From the NCBI GenBank assembly GCA_946406305.1, contig CAMJKC010000015.1:1-18439 (forward strand): a DNA stretch of 18,439 nucleotides, in the 5' to 3' direction. This stretch comes from an uncultured Lachnospiraceae bacterium (GTDB lineage: Bacteria; Bacillota; Clostridia; Lachnospirales; Lachnospiraceae). This document shows, piece after piece, positions 9,091 through 16,240 of this stretch. Positions within the stretch are counted from its first letter, which is position 1. The number at the start of each line of letters is the position of its first letter. The notes under the pieces are model-generated. The model ran no database searches. It saw only the letters and a list, made by a program, of their open reading frames with translations, and was not told where the DNA came from. Both the position numbers and the translations under genes were made by a program.

Positions 9091-9097
9091 TCTCCTT
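9091..9097 (-). promoter_or_regulatory. Ribosome binding site deciding the binding-lipoprotein start
   Basis: AAGGAGA on the minus strand, 6 bases before the ATG at 9084. It favours the 333-aa lipoprotein over the longer open frame starting at 9192. Confidence 0.85.
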
Positions 9098-9202
9098 GAT
9101 TCTTTTTTATACTTATTTTGCAACTTCAGTTGCATATCTTTGGGCTCGCACTGCTCGCCACTACGATTAATTTTTTTATGTTTATTTTGCAACTTCAGTC
9201 GC
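9098..9202. repeat. Imperfect direct duplication of the rny 3' end flanking a GC-rich insert
   Basis: Two imperfect copies, 9165-9202 (the last six rny codons, its stop and flank) and 9098-9133, share TTATTTTGCAACTTCAGT followed by C/TGC, plus a T-run and a GATT end. Between them, 9134-9164 is unusually GC-rich for this window and contains GCTCGC twice, separated by ACT. The core TGCAACT-TC-AGTTGCA of the downstream copy is a near-perfect palindrome. This could be a short interspersed repeat inserted with partial duplication of rny, or a local tandem duplication. No transposase is nearby. The GC-rich part is not a clean hairpin and is not followed by a U-run, so I do not call it a terminator. 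Confidence 0.75.
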
Positions 9203-10732
9203 TCTTGTTTCTCTTATGACATTTACTTTTATGGTCCCTGGATACTGCATCTGCTCTTCTATTTGTTTTGCTATAGATCTTGCCATTATTACCATATCGT
9301 CATCAGATACTTTTTCTGGTAAAACCATAATCCTAACTTCTCTACCTGCTTGAACTGCATAAGAACTTGCTACCCCTTCATAAGAATTAGTAATTTCTTC
9401 AAGTTGTGTAAGTCTTTGAGTATAAGTCTCAAGTGCATCTCTTCTCGCTCCAGGTCTTGCTGCTGACATAGCATCGGCTGCTGCAACTATAAATGCTATA
9501 GGACACTTTGCTTCTACATCTCCGTGATGTGACTCTACTGCATTTATAACATCAAAAGGTTCTTTATATTTCTTACATATATCAACTCCTATTGACACAT
9601 GTGTCCCATCAACTTCGTGGTCTATTGACTTTCCTATGTCATGTAAAAGTCCTGCTCTTTTTGCCAAATTTACATTATAGCCTAATTCTGCAGCCATAAT
9701 ACCAGATAATTTTGATACCTCTATACTGTGAATAAGTGCATTTTGTCCATAACTCGTCCTAAAGTGCATCCTACCTAAAAGTTTTACTATGTCAGGGTGT
9801 AAACCTCTAACTCCTGTTTTTAATACTGCATCTTCGCCTTTTTGTTTTATATCATTTTCTACTTCTTTTCTACTTCTCTCTACTATCTCCTCAATTCTTG
9901 CTGGGTGAATTCTTCCATCAAGTATTAAGTTTTCAAGTGACACACGAGCAACTTCTCTCCTTATTGGGTCAAAACAAGATACAACAACCGTCTCTGGTGT
10001 ATCATCAATTATAAGTTCAGTCCCAGTCAGTTGCTCAATAGCCCTTATATTTCTACCTTCTCTACCTATGATACGACCTTTCATATCATCATTTGGGAGT
10101 TGCACAACAGATACTGTTGCAAAAGACACCGTCTCTGTAGCACATTTTTGTAAAGATTGAAGAACTAAATTTTTAGTAATCTTATCAACTTCATCTTGTG
10201 CTATCTGTTCTTGCTCTTTTATAAATAAAGCTGTGTCATGCTTTATATCTTCTTTTACTGCATTTAGTAATTCATTTTTAGCTTGGTCCCTTGTATAAGT
10301 TGATATCCTTTCAAGTTCTCTAATCCTATCCTCATTAAGTTTTGCAACTTCAACAAGTTTGTGATTTAAATCAGCCTCCTTTGTTTGAAGTTCGTTTTCT
10401 TTCTTATCTAATACTTCGGCTTTCTTCTCTGATAATTCATCTCTTTTTAAGGCTCTACTTTCAAGTTCTGATACTTCCTTCCTTCTATCTCTAAGTTCTG
10501 CCTCAAAATCAGTTCTCTGTTTTAAAATTTGCTCTTTTACTTCAAGCAATGCATTAACTTTCGTGCTCTCAGCATTCTTTATAGCATCATCAAGCAATTT
10601 TCTCGCTTTTGATTCTGCTGTCCCTACTTTTTCTAAAGCTTCTTTCTTTTCTATTGTTCTACCAGCTCTATAAGCAATAAAACCTATAAATAAACAAATT
10701 ATCAAAGCACCGATAACCATAACAATATTCAT
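9182..10732 (-). CDS. rny: Ribonuclease Y
   Basis: A membrane-anchored endoribonuclease that starts mRNA decay in many Firmicutes. The 516-aa length is normal. Order of parts: an N-terminal membrane helix (about 3-22), a long charged coiled coil (about 25-195), a KH RNA-binding domain with GREGRNIR (223-230), and an HD metal-dependent phosphohydrolase domain with H335, H364-D365 in LLHDIGKSIDHE, and SHHGD (401-405). The start ATG follows AGGAG by 9 bases and a good promoter lies upstream. The final ATEVAK codons belong to one copy of the duplicated repeat, so the extreme C-terminus may have been reshaped, although it still resembles the usual ending of the family. Confidence 0.97.
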   Translation of the reverse strand: MNIVMVIGALIICLFIGFIAYRAGRTIEKKEALEKVGTAESKARKLLDDAIKNAESTKVNALLEVKEQILKQRTDFEAELRDRRKEVSELESRALKRDELSEKKAEVLDKKENELQTKEADLNHKLVEVAKLNEDRIRELERISTYTRDQAKNELLNAVKEDIKHDTALFIKEQEQIAQDEVDKITKNLVLQSLQKCATETVSFATVSVVQLPNDDMKGRIIGREGRNIRAIEQLTGTELIIDDTPETVVVSCFDPIRREVARVSLENLILDGRIHPARIEEIVERSRKEVENDIKQKGEDAVLKTGVRGLHPDIVKLLGRMHFRTSYGQNALIHSIEVSKLSGIMAAELGYNVNLAKRAGLLHDIGKSIDHEVDGTHVSIGVDICKKYKEPFDVINAVESHHGDVEAKCPIAFIVAAADAMSAARPGARRDALETYTQRLTQLEEITNSYEGVASSYAVQAGREVRIMVLPEKVSDDDMVIMARSIAKQIEEQMQYPGTIKVNVIRETRATEVAK

Positions 10733-10771
10733 ATCAATGCTCTCCTAAAATAATAATCTAACCAATATAAT

Positions 10772-10800
10772 ATTATAATGCTTATCTTTATATAAATCAA
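10772..10800 (-). promoter_or_regulatory. Sigma-A-type promoter for rny
   Basis: On the minus strand, -35 TTGATT (10795-10800), a 17-base spacer, and a consensus -10 TATAAT (10772-10777). The -10 ends 39 bases before the rny ATG, leaving room for a short leader. It is the best two-box promoter I see in the window. Confidence 0.75.
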
Positions 10801-10866
10801 GTTTTAAAATATCAAATATTTTCCTTATAAATACCTTTTTAAAGTGATTTTTACCAAATTTTTTCT

Positions 10867-11487
10867 TTAAAAAGCAAAAGGATTATATATATATTCTATT
10901 TTTATTACTTTTCCACCTTTAATTTCTACATTTGCCAAATAAAACAACTCTTCGTCTGTATTCCTTCTTATGTAGTCATCATCAAAATATTCACTTCTTG
11001 ATATTACACGAGATACTACTCCTGTTTCGTCTTGGTCTTCTTGATTTAATATCACTATTGAAGCATCATTTGATACATTTAATGATATATTCTCTTTAAT
11101 CGTATCATAAACCGCCATATTGCTATATTCTGATGCTAAATACATACCAAGCTCTTCATCAGAATCTTTAGGAATGTAGCAAGGGAATCCATCTTTTACT
11201 CTCAAATATCTATTCTCCCCATTTGCTGTCATCTCGCCTATATTTCTATATTCTACTCCATTGTCATCACGAAAAATATCATTTTCCATAGTTGATTTAT
11301 CTATATTATTAAGAGTTGCTTCTTTATAGAGTGTTCCTTTTATCCTATTCTTATTATTTTCCCTTTCCATAATACCTATTATAAAACTACCATCTTTCAA
11401 ATTTGTTGCTATGCCACATGAAGATGTAAATAGAATTAAAACAGAGCTAATTAATAAAAATAACCTTTTTATATACTTTTTATACAT
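10867..11487 (-). CDS. Uncharacterised putative lipoprotein, 206 aa
   Basis: No family recognised. The N-terminus is basic (MYKKYIKR), then hydrophobic, then SSC-G with the likely lipidated cysteine at position 24. The residue at -3 is threonine rather than the usual leucine, so lipidation is likely but not textbook. The mature part is acidic and rich in Asp, Asn and Glu, with strand-like stretches such as NISLNVSNDASIVIL and a C-terminal VEIKGGKVIKIEYIYNPF. A GGAG ribosome binding site precedes the ATG. It lies after a terminator that closes the 269-aa secreted protein gene and before the rny promoter, so it may be transcribed alone. Confidence 0.87.
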   Translation of the reverse strand: MYKKYIKRLFLLISSVLILFTSSCGIATNLKDGSFIIGIMERENNKNRIKGTLYKEATLNNIDKSTMENDIFRDDNGVEYRNIGEMTANGENRYLRVKDGFPCYIPKDSDEELGMYLASEYSNMAVYDTIKENISLNVSNDASIVILNQEDQDETGVVSRVISRSEYFDDDYIRRNTDEELFYLANVEIKGGKVIKIEYIYNPFAF

Positions 11488-11538
11488 TTTTTTCTCCTTT
11501 TTATTTTATAATTCTTTTTAATAACTTTATATAAAAAC

Positions 11539-11566
11539 AAACTTTGACTATTGCTAGCCAAAGTTT
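11539..11566 (-). terminator. Intrinsic terminator of the 269-aa secreted protein gene
   Basis: In the minus-strand RNA the 28 bases fold into a 12-bp stem: AAACUUUG pairs with CAAAGUUU, then one G-U pair, then CUA with UAG, closing on a GCAA (GNRA) tetraloop. It is followed by GUUUUUAU. The stem starts about 78 bases after the upstream stop codon. A possible extended -10 element lies only 12 bases before it (see separate entry), so it could also act as a leader hairpin for the next gene. Confidence 0.82.
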
Positions 11567-11577
11567 TAAAATTTTAT

Positions 11578-11586
11578 ATTATAACA
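11578..11586 (-). promoter_or_regulatory. Possible extended -10 element (TGTTATAAT) before the 206-aa lipoprotein gene
   Basis: A minus-strand TGTTATAAT, identical to the element before the 269-aa gene. No -35 box is visible at 16-18 bases. A transcript from here would start near 11571 and begin almost directly with the terminator hairpin. In such AT-rich sequence a chance match is possible. Confidence 0.35.
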
Positions 11587-11643
11587 ATATAGTTTTTTTC
11601 TTTCTTACTTCTCAACTCATAAATATACATAAAGCATCATCAC

Positions 11644-12453
11644 TTAATAACTTTTAGCCGATTTGCATTTCATTGGATCAATAGGGTCTTCCATTGCATG
11701 CTTTTTCGTATATCCTATCTTATCATTTGCTGGTGTTTTTACAACATCTCTTTTTTTCACTACATTTGCAGAACCTTGACTATTTAACCCAAAAGACATT
11801 TGAGATAAGTCTACACCTGGTCCTTGATACAAATTCTCTTTTTCTTCTTCTGTGAGTGGTCTATTTTTATACAATGTATTGAAAGGAACTTCATGTCTAA
11901 AAAGCAACTCTACTTTTTCGTAATCTGCAGTTCCACCTCTTCTATTTATATCATTATGCTCTTTCCATACTTCTTTGTAACCTACCATATAACCTTCACT
12001 ATCTACATCATAATACTCTCCATTATATAAATAGCAATCATCTGCAATAATACCATATTTTTCTATTGAGTATGTTTCACCACCTACAGAGACTTTTGTA
12101 AAATATCCTAAACTATCTTTACCAAAAACATTATAAGTGATTCCATCACATTTTATAGTTAGTGTCCCATTTCCATAAGTATAAGTAGCATTATTTAAAT
12201 TTGGGGCTTTAAAATTAATAGTTGGTATTATATCTGGTTCTGTGAAATCTTCTTCCTCAACATCGCTAAAATCCCATTGTTCGTATTGTGGTAAAAGATT
12301 ACCAAATTCATCATAATTATCTGGATTATCCCAAACTTCAGTCTCTCCTGTATTAGCTTGACCTCCTGCTAAACTTGCAGCCATTACACCATTTGCTAAA
12401 ACTAAAGAAATAACCATAAATAATAAAGTGTTTCTAATATTTTTGTAATGCAT
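11644..12453 (-). CDS. Uncharacterised secreted protein, 269 aa
   Basis: No family recognised. The N-terminus has a signal peptide: a basic start, a hydrophobic core (about 9-20) and a VMA/A site predicting cleavage after residue 25. There is no lipobox or C-terminal sorting signal, so the protein is probably released or held by other contacts. Residues 36-75 are rich in Asp, Glu and Asn. The middle is Tyr/Gly-rich, with two loosely similar segments, TYNVFGKDSLGYFTKV and YYDVDSEGYMVGYKEV, which may be short related repeats. The C-terminus is basic. The ATG follows a strong AAGGAGGT site. It has its own candidate promoter and terminator, so it is probably a single-gene unit. Confidence 0.88.
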   Translation of the reverse strand: MHYKNIRNTLLFMVISLVLANGVMAASLAGGQANTGETEVWDNPDNYDEFGNLLPQYEQWDFSDVEEEDFTEPDIIPTINFKAPNLNNATYTYGNGTLTIKCDGITYNVFGKDSLGYFTKVSVGGETYSIEKYGIIADDCYLYNGEYYDVDSEGYMVGYKEVWKEHNDINRRGGTADYEKVELLFRHEVPFNTLYKNRPLTEEEKENLYQGPGVDLSQMSFGLNSQGSANVVKKRDVVKTPANDKIGYTKKHAMEDPIDPMKCKSAKSY

Positions 12454-12489
12454 TTTTAATACCTCCTTGCATACATAATATTTAAAATT

Positions 12490-12498
12490 ATTATAACA
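12490..12498 (-). promoter_or_regulatory. Extended -10 promoter for the 269-aa secreted protein gene
   Basis: A minus-strand TGTTATAAT: consensus -10 at 12490-12495 with TG one base upstream at 12497-12498. No good -35 box is visible, consistent with an extended -10 promoter. It lies 36 bases before the ATG, ahead of the AAGGAGGT ribosome binding site. The rest of the 220-base gap (12499-12673) is AT-rich with no clear hairpin or ORF. Confidence 0.5.
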
Positions 12499-12673
12499 TA
12501 TTTTATATCATAATTTTTAAAGTTTTCAATAAATTATCAACAAAAATATGGATCACCTTCTTCTATTTTACCCCATAATTGTGTATTTTTTTTGAACTTT
12601 AAATAAGCTTTTTTTAGCCTTTTTTTATAAAATACTACTTAATATTTACATTTACAACCATTTTTTCACTATT

Positions 12674-13465
12674 TTATACTGCTACTATGCATTTTCTTGG
12701 GCACTTTTCTACACAAATTTTACAATCAGTGCATTTTTCATAGTCAATATGTGACACATTATTTTCTACCTTTATTGCACTTTCAGGGCAATTTTTCTCA
12801 CATATTTTACAAGCAATACAAGAAACACTGCACACATCTTTTGCTATTTTCCCTATATCTTTAGAACTACATTTAACTCTCACACTTCTTTCATAAAAGA
12901 CTTCATTTATTACATGCTTAGGACACACTTCTATACACTTTTTACAAAATACACACTTTTCTTTATCTATCTCTGCTACGCCATCAATTATTTTTATTGC
13001 ACCAAAAGCACAAACACTCATACAGTCTCCACAGCCTATACAAGCATATCTACATCTTTTATCATTTTCATTTGGCATCTTAGATATCATTTTGCAACTC
13101 ATAGGTCCGTTGTAATTATAAATCTTGCTCACATTTTTACAATTTCCATCACAGCTTACAAACGCAACTTTTTTATCTGTCTCTTTGCTTTCTTTCCCAA
13201 GCAATTTTGATATCTTATTTGCAACCTCTACTCCACCTACTGGACAAGCATTGACATCTGCTTCATTTTTTGCAATGGCCTCTGCCAAATTGTCGCAACC
13301 TGCATATCCACATCCGCCACAGTTATTTCCTGGCAAAATATCTCTAATCTTTTTTATATTTTCATCAACTTCTACATAAAATATTTTTGAAAAAAATCCA
13401 AGGACTAACCCTATCAAAATTCCAAGTGTCCCCATAAGTAATGTAGATACTATCATAATCTTCAT
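12674..13465 (-). CDS. rnfB: Rnf complex subunit B, iron-sulfur electron-input subunit
   Basis: The subunit thought to take electrons from reduced ferredoxin and pass them into the membrane part of Rnf. 263 aa. An N-terminal membrane helix (about 5-28) is followed by the RnfB-type cluster motif with C49, C52, C57 and C74, then the SCDGNC/YNYNG region (104-124). Four CxxCxxCxxxC motifs follow: C142-C152, C171-C181, C216-C226 and C245-C255. That predicts five [4Fe-4S] clusters, more than proteobacterial RsxB and typical of long-chain clostridial forms. The AGGAGGG ribosome binding site lies in the last rnfA codons, with a 3-base gap. A second ATG at codon 4 is possible but has poorer spacing. 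Confidence 0.96.
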   Translation of the reverse strand: MKIMIVSTLLMGTLGILIGLVLGFFSKIFYVEVDENIKKIRDILPGNNCGGCGYAGCDNLAEAIAKNEADVNACPVGGVEVANKISKLLGKESKETDKKVAFVSCDGNCKNVSKIYNYNGPMSCKMISKMPNENDKRCRYACIGCGDCMSVCAFGAIKIIDGVAEIDKEKCVFCKKCIEVCPKHVINEVFYERSVRVKCSSKDIGKIAKDVCSVSCIACKICEKNCPESAIKVENNVSHIDYEKCTDCKICVEKCPRKCIVAV

Positions 13466-13468
13466 AGC

Positions 13469-14074
13469 CTACCCTCCTATATTAAGCATAGAAAAGCCAT
13501 AAAAAGCTATAGACATAAGACTTGCAGTTACTAATACTATAGGTTTTCCCTTAAAAGCCTCTGGTATATTATTATTTTCAATTCTTTCTCTAATAGTTGC
13601 AAGCATTACTATAGCTAATAAAAACCCTATGCTCGTCCCCAATGCATATACGAGAGCCTCTTTTATTGTAGGGTATTTTTTTATATCAACTACTGTTAAT
13701 GCAACACCAAGAACAGCACAATTTGTAGTTATGAGTGGAAGATAAACTCCAAGTGCTTCATATAAAGGCTTTATAAATTTTTTCAAGAACATTTCTACCA
13801 TTTGAACTAATGCTGCTATAACTAAAATAAAAACTATAGTTTGTAAATATGTAAGGTCAGTGTTAAATATTCCTGTCGCCAACAATAAATATCTGTTTAT
13901 AATAAAAGTCACAAAAGTTGATATAAAAATTACAAATACAACAGCTATTCCCATCCCACTTGCAGTTTTTACTTTGTTAGAAACACCTAAAAATGGGCAT
14001 ATCCCTAAAAATCTACTCAAAACTACATTACTAACGAGAGAAGATGATATAAAAAGCATTAATAGATTCATCAT
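13469..14074 (-). CDS. rnfA: Rnf complex subunit A, integral membrane
   Basis: A polytopic membrane subunit, 201 aa with about six hydrophobic segments, homologous to RnfE with inverted topology. In known Rnf/Nqr structures the A/E (or D/E) pair holds an iron centre within the membrane through four cysteines; the matching residues here are C26 in LGICPFLG and C119 in TTNCAVLG. Its start overlaps the rnfE stop by one base (TAATG), and its TAG stop falls within the rnfB ribosome binding region. Two ATGs stand in tandem at the start; the first is used, and the choice changes only one residue. Confidence 0.95.
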   Translation of the reverse strand: MMNLLMLFISSSLVSNVVLSRFLGICPFLGVSNKVKTASGMGIAVVFVIFISTFVTFIINRYLLLATGIFNTDLTYLQTIVFILVIAALVQMVEMFLKKFIKPLYEALGVYLPLITTNCAVLGVALTVVDIKKYPTIKEALVYALGTSIGFLLAIVMLATIRERIENNNIPEAFKGKPIVLVTASLMSIAFYGFSMLNIGG

Positions 14075-14748
14075 TATTCTCCTTTATCAAATTTATGTAT
14101 ATTACAATTTGCACAATTCATATCACAACTTACATTTTCTTTTCCTTTTTTTCTTCTTAGACTATTTTGTATAGCGATGAGCACAGAGAGGACTAAAAAT
14201 GCACCAGGAGCCAACACAAATAACATTATGTGATATTTTTCTGGAATAAAAACCATATTTAAAATAGAGCCACCACCTAATAATTCTCTAACTATACTTA
14301 TTAAACTTATAGCAATAGTAAATCCAAACCCTATCCCTATTCCATCGGCGAGAGAATCTATTGGTGTATTTTTTGAAGCAAAACTTTCTGCTCTTCCAAG
14401 TATTATACAGTTTACAACTATAAGTGGGACATATATACCAAGCGAAGAATATAAAGAAGGAAAATATCCTTGCATTATAAGCTGAACAATAGTTACAAGT
14501 GTTGCAACTATAACTATATAAGAAGGTATTCTAACTCTATCTGGTATTATATCTTTTAAAATAGAAATTATAAGGTTTGACAAAATTAAAACAAAAGTTG
14601 TAGAGAGCCCCATACCTATTGCATTGGTGAGGCTCGTAGTTACTGCAAGTGTAGGACACATACCGAGCATCAGCACAAAAGTTGGATTCTCTTTAAATAA
14701 ACCATTTATAACTATTTCACCAAAAGATTTTTTCTTTTCAGTATCCAT
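14074..14748 (-). CDS. rnfE: Rnf complex subunit E, integral membrane, with cysteine-rich tail
   Basis: The membrane partner of RnfA, 224 aa with about six hydrophobic segments. Iron-centre cysteines are C31 in LGMCPTLA and C114 in VVNCIILG. After the last helix and a basic RRKKGK stretch, the tail carries C208, C212 and C215 in a CX3CX2C arrangement, followed by H218. Cysteine-bearing RnfE tails occur in other Clostridia as far as I recall, but their role is unknown; metal or cluster binding is an inference. Only 2 bases separate it from rnfG, and its stop overlaps the rnfA start. Confidence 0.95.
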   Translation of the reverse strand: MDTEKKKSFGEIVINGLFKENPTFVLMLGMCPTLAVTTSLTNAIGMGLSTTFVLILSNLIISILKDIIPDRVRIPSYIVIVATLVTIVQLIMQGYFPSLYSSLGIYVPLIVVNCIILGRAESFASKNTPIDSLADGIGIGFGFTIAISLISIVRELLGGGSILNMVFIPEKYHIMLFVLAPGAFLVLSVLIAIQNSLRRKKGKENVSCDMNCANCNIHKFDKGE

Positions 14749-14750
14749 TG

Positions 14751-15314
14751 TTATAACCCCCTATTCTTCATCTTATTGACACAATCAGTTGCAAGGCTTA
14801 CAGCTTGTAAAACTGCCGTAGAAGATATAGTGGCACCAGTTATTGTATCAACATTATCATAATTATCATAACTTAAACCTATAAAACTCTTTTTAAAATC
14901 TTCATCTAATACTCTCATTCCTATTCCTGGTGTCTCTTGTAAACTTTCTGGATATTCTATCCCTCTTATTTCTCCATCTACTGTAAAGCCCACCAATACA
15001 TTTATGTTCCCTCCATATCCTGCAATATCAGCACTAACTATATACCCACATTTTTCTCCCGCTTCATTATATGCGACATTACAATTTCTAAGGCTCGCCT
15101 TACTAATATTTAAACTATTTATTATTTGAGATGTGACATCTTCACTCCTATAATAATTTTCACAAACACTAAGATATGCTTTTTTTAAAATTTCTTCGTT
15201 TATCATATCTATTCGACCCTGTGTCATAACTTTTACTCTTGAAAGTAGCACCGAAAGGACAAAGGTTATCAAAAACAAAATCAATGCATCTCTAAAAATA
15301 CTGTTTTTCTTCAT
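14751..15314 (-). CDS. rnfG: Rnf complex subunit G, covalent-FMN subunit
   Basis: A single-pass membrane subunit with an extracytoplasmic FMN-binding domain, 187 aa from the chosen start. The N-terminal helix spans about 9-25. ETPGIGM (about 126-132) is the usual RnfG/NqrC motif, and TGATISST carries the threonine (T162) expected to hold FMN by a phosphoester bond, normally attached by ApbE, which is not in this window. The frame is open to 15395, but that extension lies inside rnfD and hides the membrane helix. I use the ATG at 15312-15314, which follows AAAGGAGGG by 6 bases and overlaps the rnfD stop by one base (TAATG). Confidence 0.96.
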   Translation of the reverse strand: MKKNSIFRDALILFLITFVLSVLLSRVKVMTQGRIDMINEEILKKAYLSVCENYYRSEDVTSQIINSLNISKASLRNCNVAYNEAGEKCGYIVSADIAGYGGNINVLVGFTVDGEIRGIEYPESLQETPGIGMRVLDEDFKKSFIGLSYDNYDNVDTITGATISSTAVLQAVSLATDCVNKMKNRGL

Positions 15315-16240
15315 TATCTCCCTCCTTTGCCAAATGGTCTTGGAATTGTTATCCTTTCTATAAACGGAACAAATAAATTGCCTATGAGTATACAAAAACT
15401 CACTCCTTCAGAACTCTTACCAAAAACTCTAAATATCCCTATCAATATTCCCAAAAAAATACCATACAAAACTTTTCCAAAATCTGTCACAGGGCTTGTG
15501 ACATAATCAGTTGCCATAAAAAATACTCCAAAAAGAAGTCCGCCTCCAAGCACTTGCCCTAATACATAATTAGCATTTGAGCCCTTCCCACTAAATATGA
15601 GTAAGAACAAAACAAAAGATACAAGAGTCGCGAGAGGCAATTTATAATCTATTATTTTCTTTATCAACAAATAAGTAGCACCAATGAGTATTGCTAAGGC
15701 AGATACTTCACCTATAGTTCCTGGTATAAAACCTATAAACATTTTTAACAAATCAACTTGCTTTTCACTTTTTAATAAAATGAGTGGTGTCGCCTCTGTC
15801 ACTCCATCATACACAAATGTATTCATACTACTTGCAAAAGATATAGCGAGAAATGCCCTTGCTGCTAATGCTGGGTTCATAAAATTTTGACCTAAGCCAC
15901 CAAACAACATTTTTACAACAACAATGGCAAATATGCTCCCCAATATAGGTATGTATAATTCAACTGTCGGTGGCATATTTAATGCCAAAATTATACCTGT
16001 TACAACAGCTGACAAATCTCCTATGCTGTTTTTTCTTCTTGTTACAATATTAAATAAAAACTCAGATAACACACAGGTTATAACCGTCGCAATTATTATC
16101 GTTAAGGCATGTGTCCCAAATGTATATACTCCAAAAGCCATTGCTGGAATAAGTGCAATTATGACATCAAGCATTATATCCTTAGTTGTATTTTCATCTC
16201 TAATATGAGGTGCACTTGATACATTAAAATTATTTACCAT
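15314..16240 (-). CDS. rnfD: Rnf complex subunit D, membrane subunit with covalent FMN
   Basis: An integral membrane subunit, 308 aa with about eight to ten hydrophobic segments, of the NqrB/RnfD family, implicated in ion translocation. GLGQNFMNPALAARAFL (115-131) is the conserved family stretch, and TEATPL (148-153) matches the flavinylation site with T151 as the likely FMN-bearing threonine. TDYVTSPVT lies later in the protein. The ATG overlaps the end of rnfC by 11 bases, with a GAGAGGA site inside rnfC. Its TAA stop overlaps the rnfG ATG. Confidence 0.96.
   Translation of the reverse strand: MVNNFNVSSAPHIRDENTTKDIMLDVIIALIPAMAFGVYTFGTHALTIIIATVITCVLSEFLFNIVTRRKNSIGDLSAVVTGIILALNMPPTVELYIPILGSIFAIVVVKMLFGGLGQNFMNPALAARAFLAISFASSMNTFVYDGVTEATPLILLKSEKQVDLLKMFIGFIPGTIGEVSALAILIGATYLLIKKIIDYKLPLATLVSFVLFLLIFSGKGSNANYVLGQVLGGGLLFGVFFMATDYVTSPVTDFGKVLYGIFLGILIGIFRVFGKSSEGVSFCILIGNLFVPFIERITIPRPFGKGGR
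15321..15328 (-). promoter_or_regulatory. Ribosome binding site deciding the rnfG start
   Basis: AAAGGAGG on the minus strand, inside the last rnfD codons and 6 bases before the rnfG ATG. It supports the 187-aa RnfG over the longer open frame. Confidence 0.85.

Noticed and set aside
9134..9164. GC-rich stretch as an rny terminator hairpin
   Set aside because: Its repeated GCTCGC units are in direct, not inverted, orientation, so they do not form a stem, and no U-run follows on the minus strand.
9085..9192. N-terminal extension of the binding-lipoprotein frame up to 9192
   Set aside because: It is charged, overlaps the rny end, is coded by the local repeat, and hides the lipoprotein signal; the ATG at 9084 has a strong ribosome binding site.
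10835..10874. Inverted repeat CTTTTTAAAG / CTTTAAAAAG as a terminator for the 206-aa lipoprotein gene
   Set aside because: Arms are almost all A/T, the loop is 20 bases, it overlaps the stop codon, and no U-run follows; it could be chance in AT-rich DNA.
12541..12673. Terminator for the rnf operon downstream of rnfB
   Set aside because: I found only very weak A/T-rich hairpins (for example around 12600-12640) without a convincing stem and U-run; none is good enough to call.
13860..14174. Plus-strand open frames such as the 104-codon one opposite rnfA/rnfE, and similar ones across the window
   Set aside because: They are antisense shadows of well-supported minus-strand genes, with no ribosome binding site or family signature.
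15315..15395. N-terminal extension of rnfG into rnfD
   Set aside because: It lies wholly inside rnfD, and an AAAGGAGGG site sits before the internal ATG at 15314, giving the standard RnfG N-terminus.
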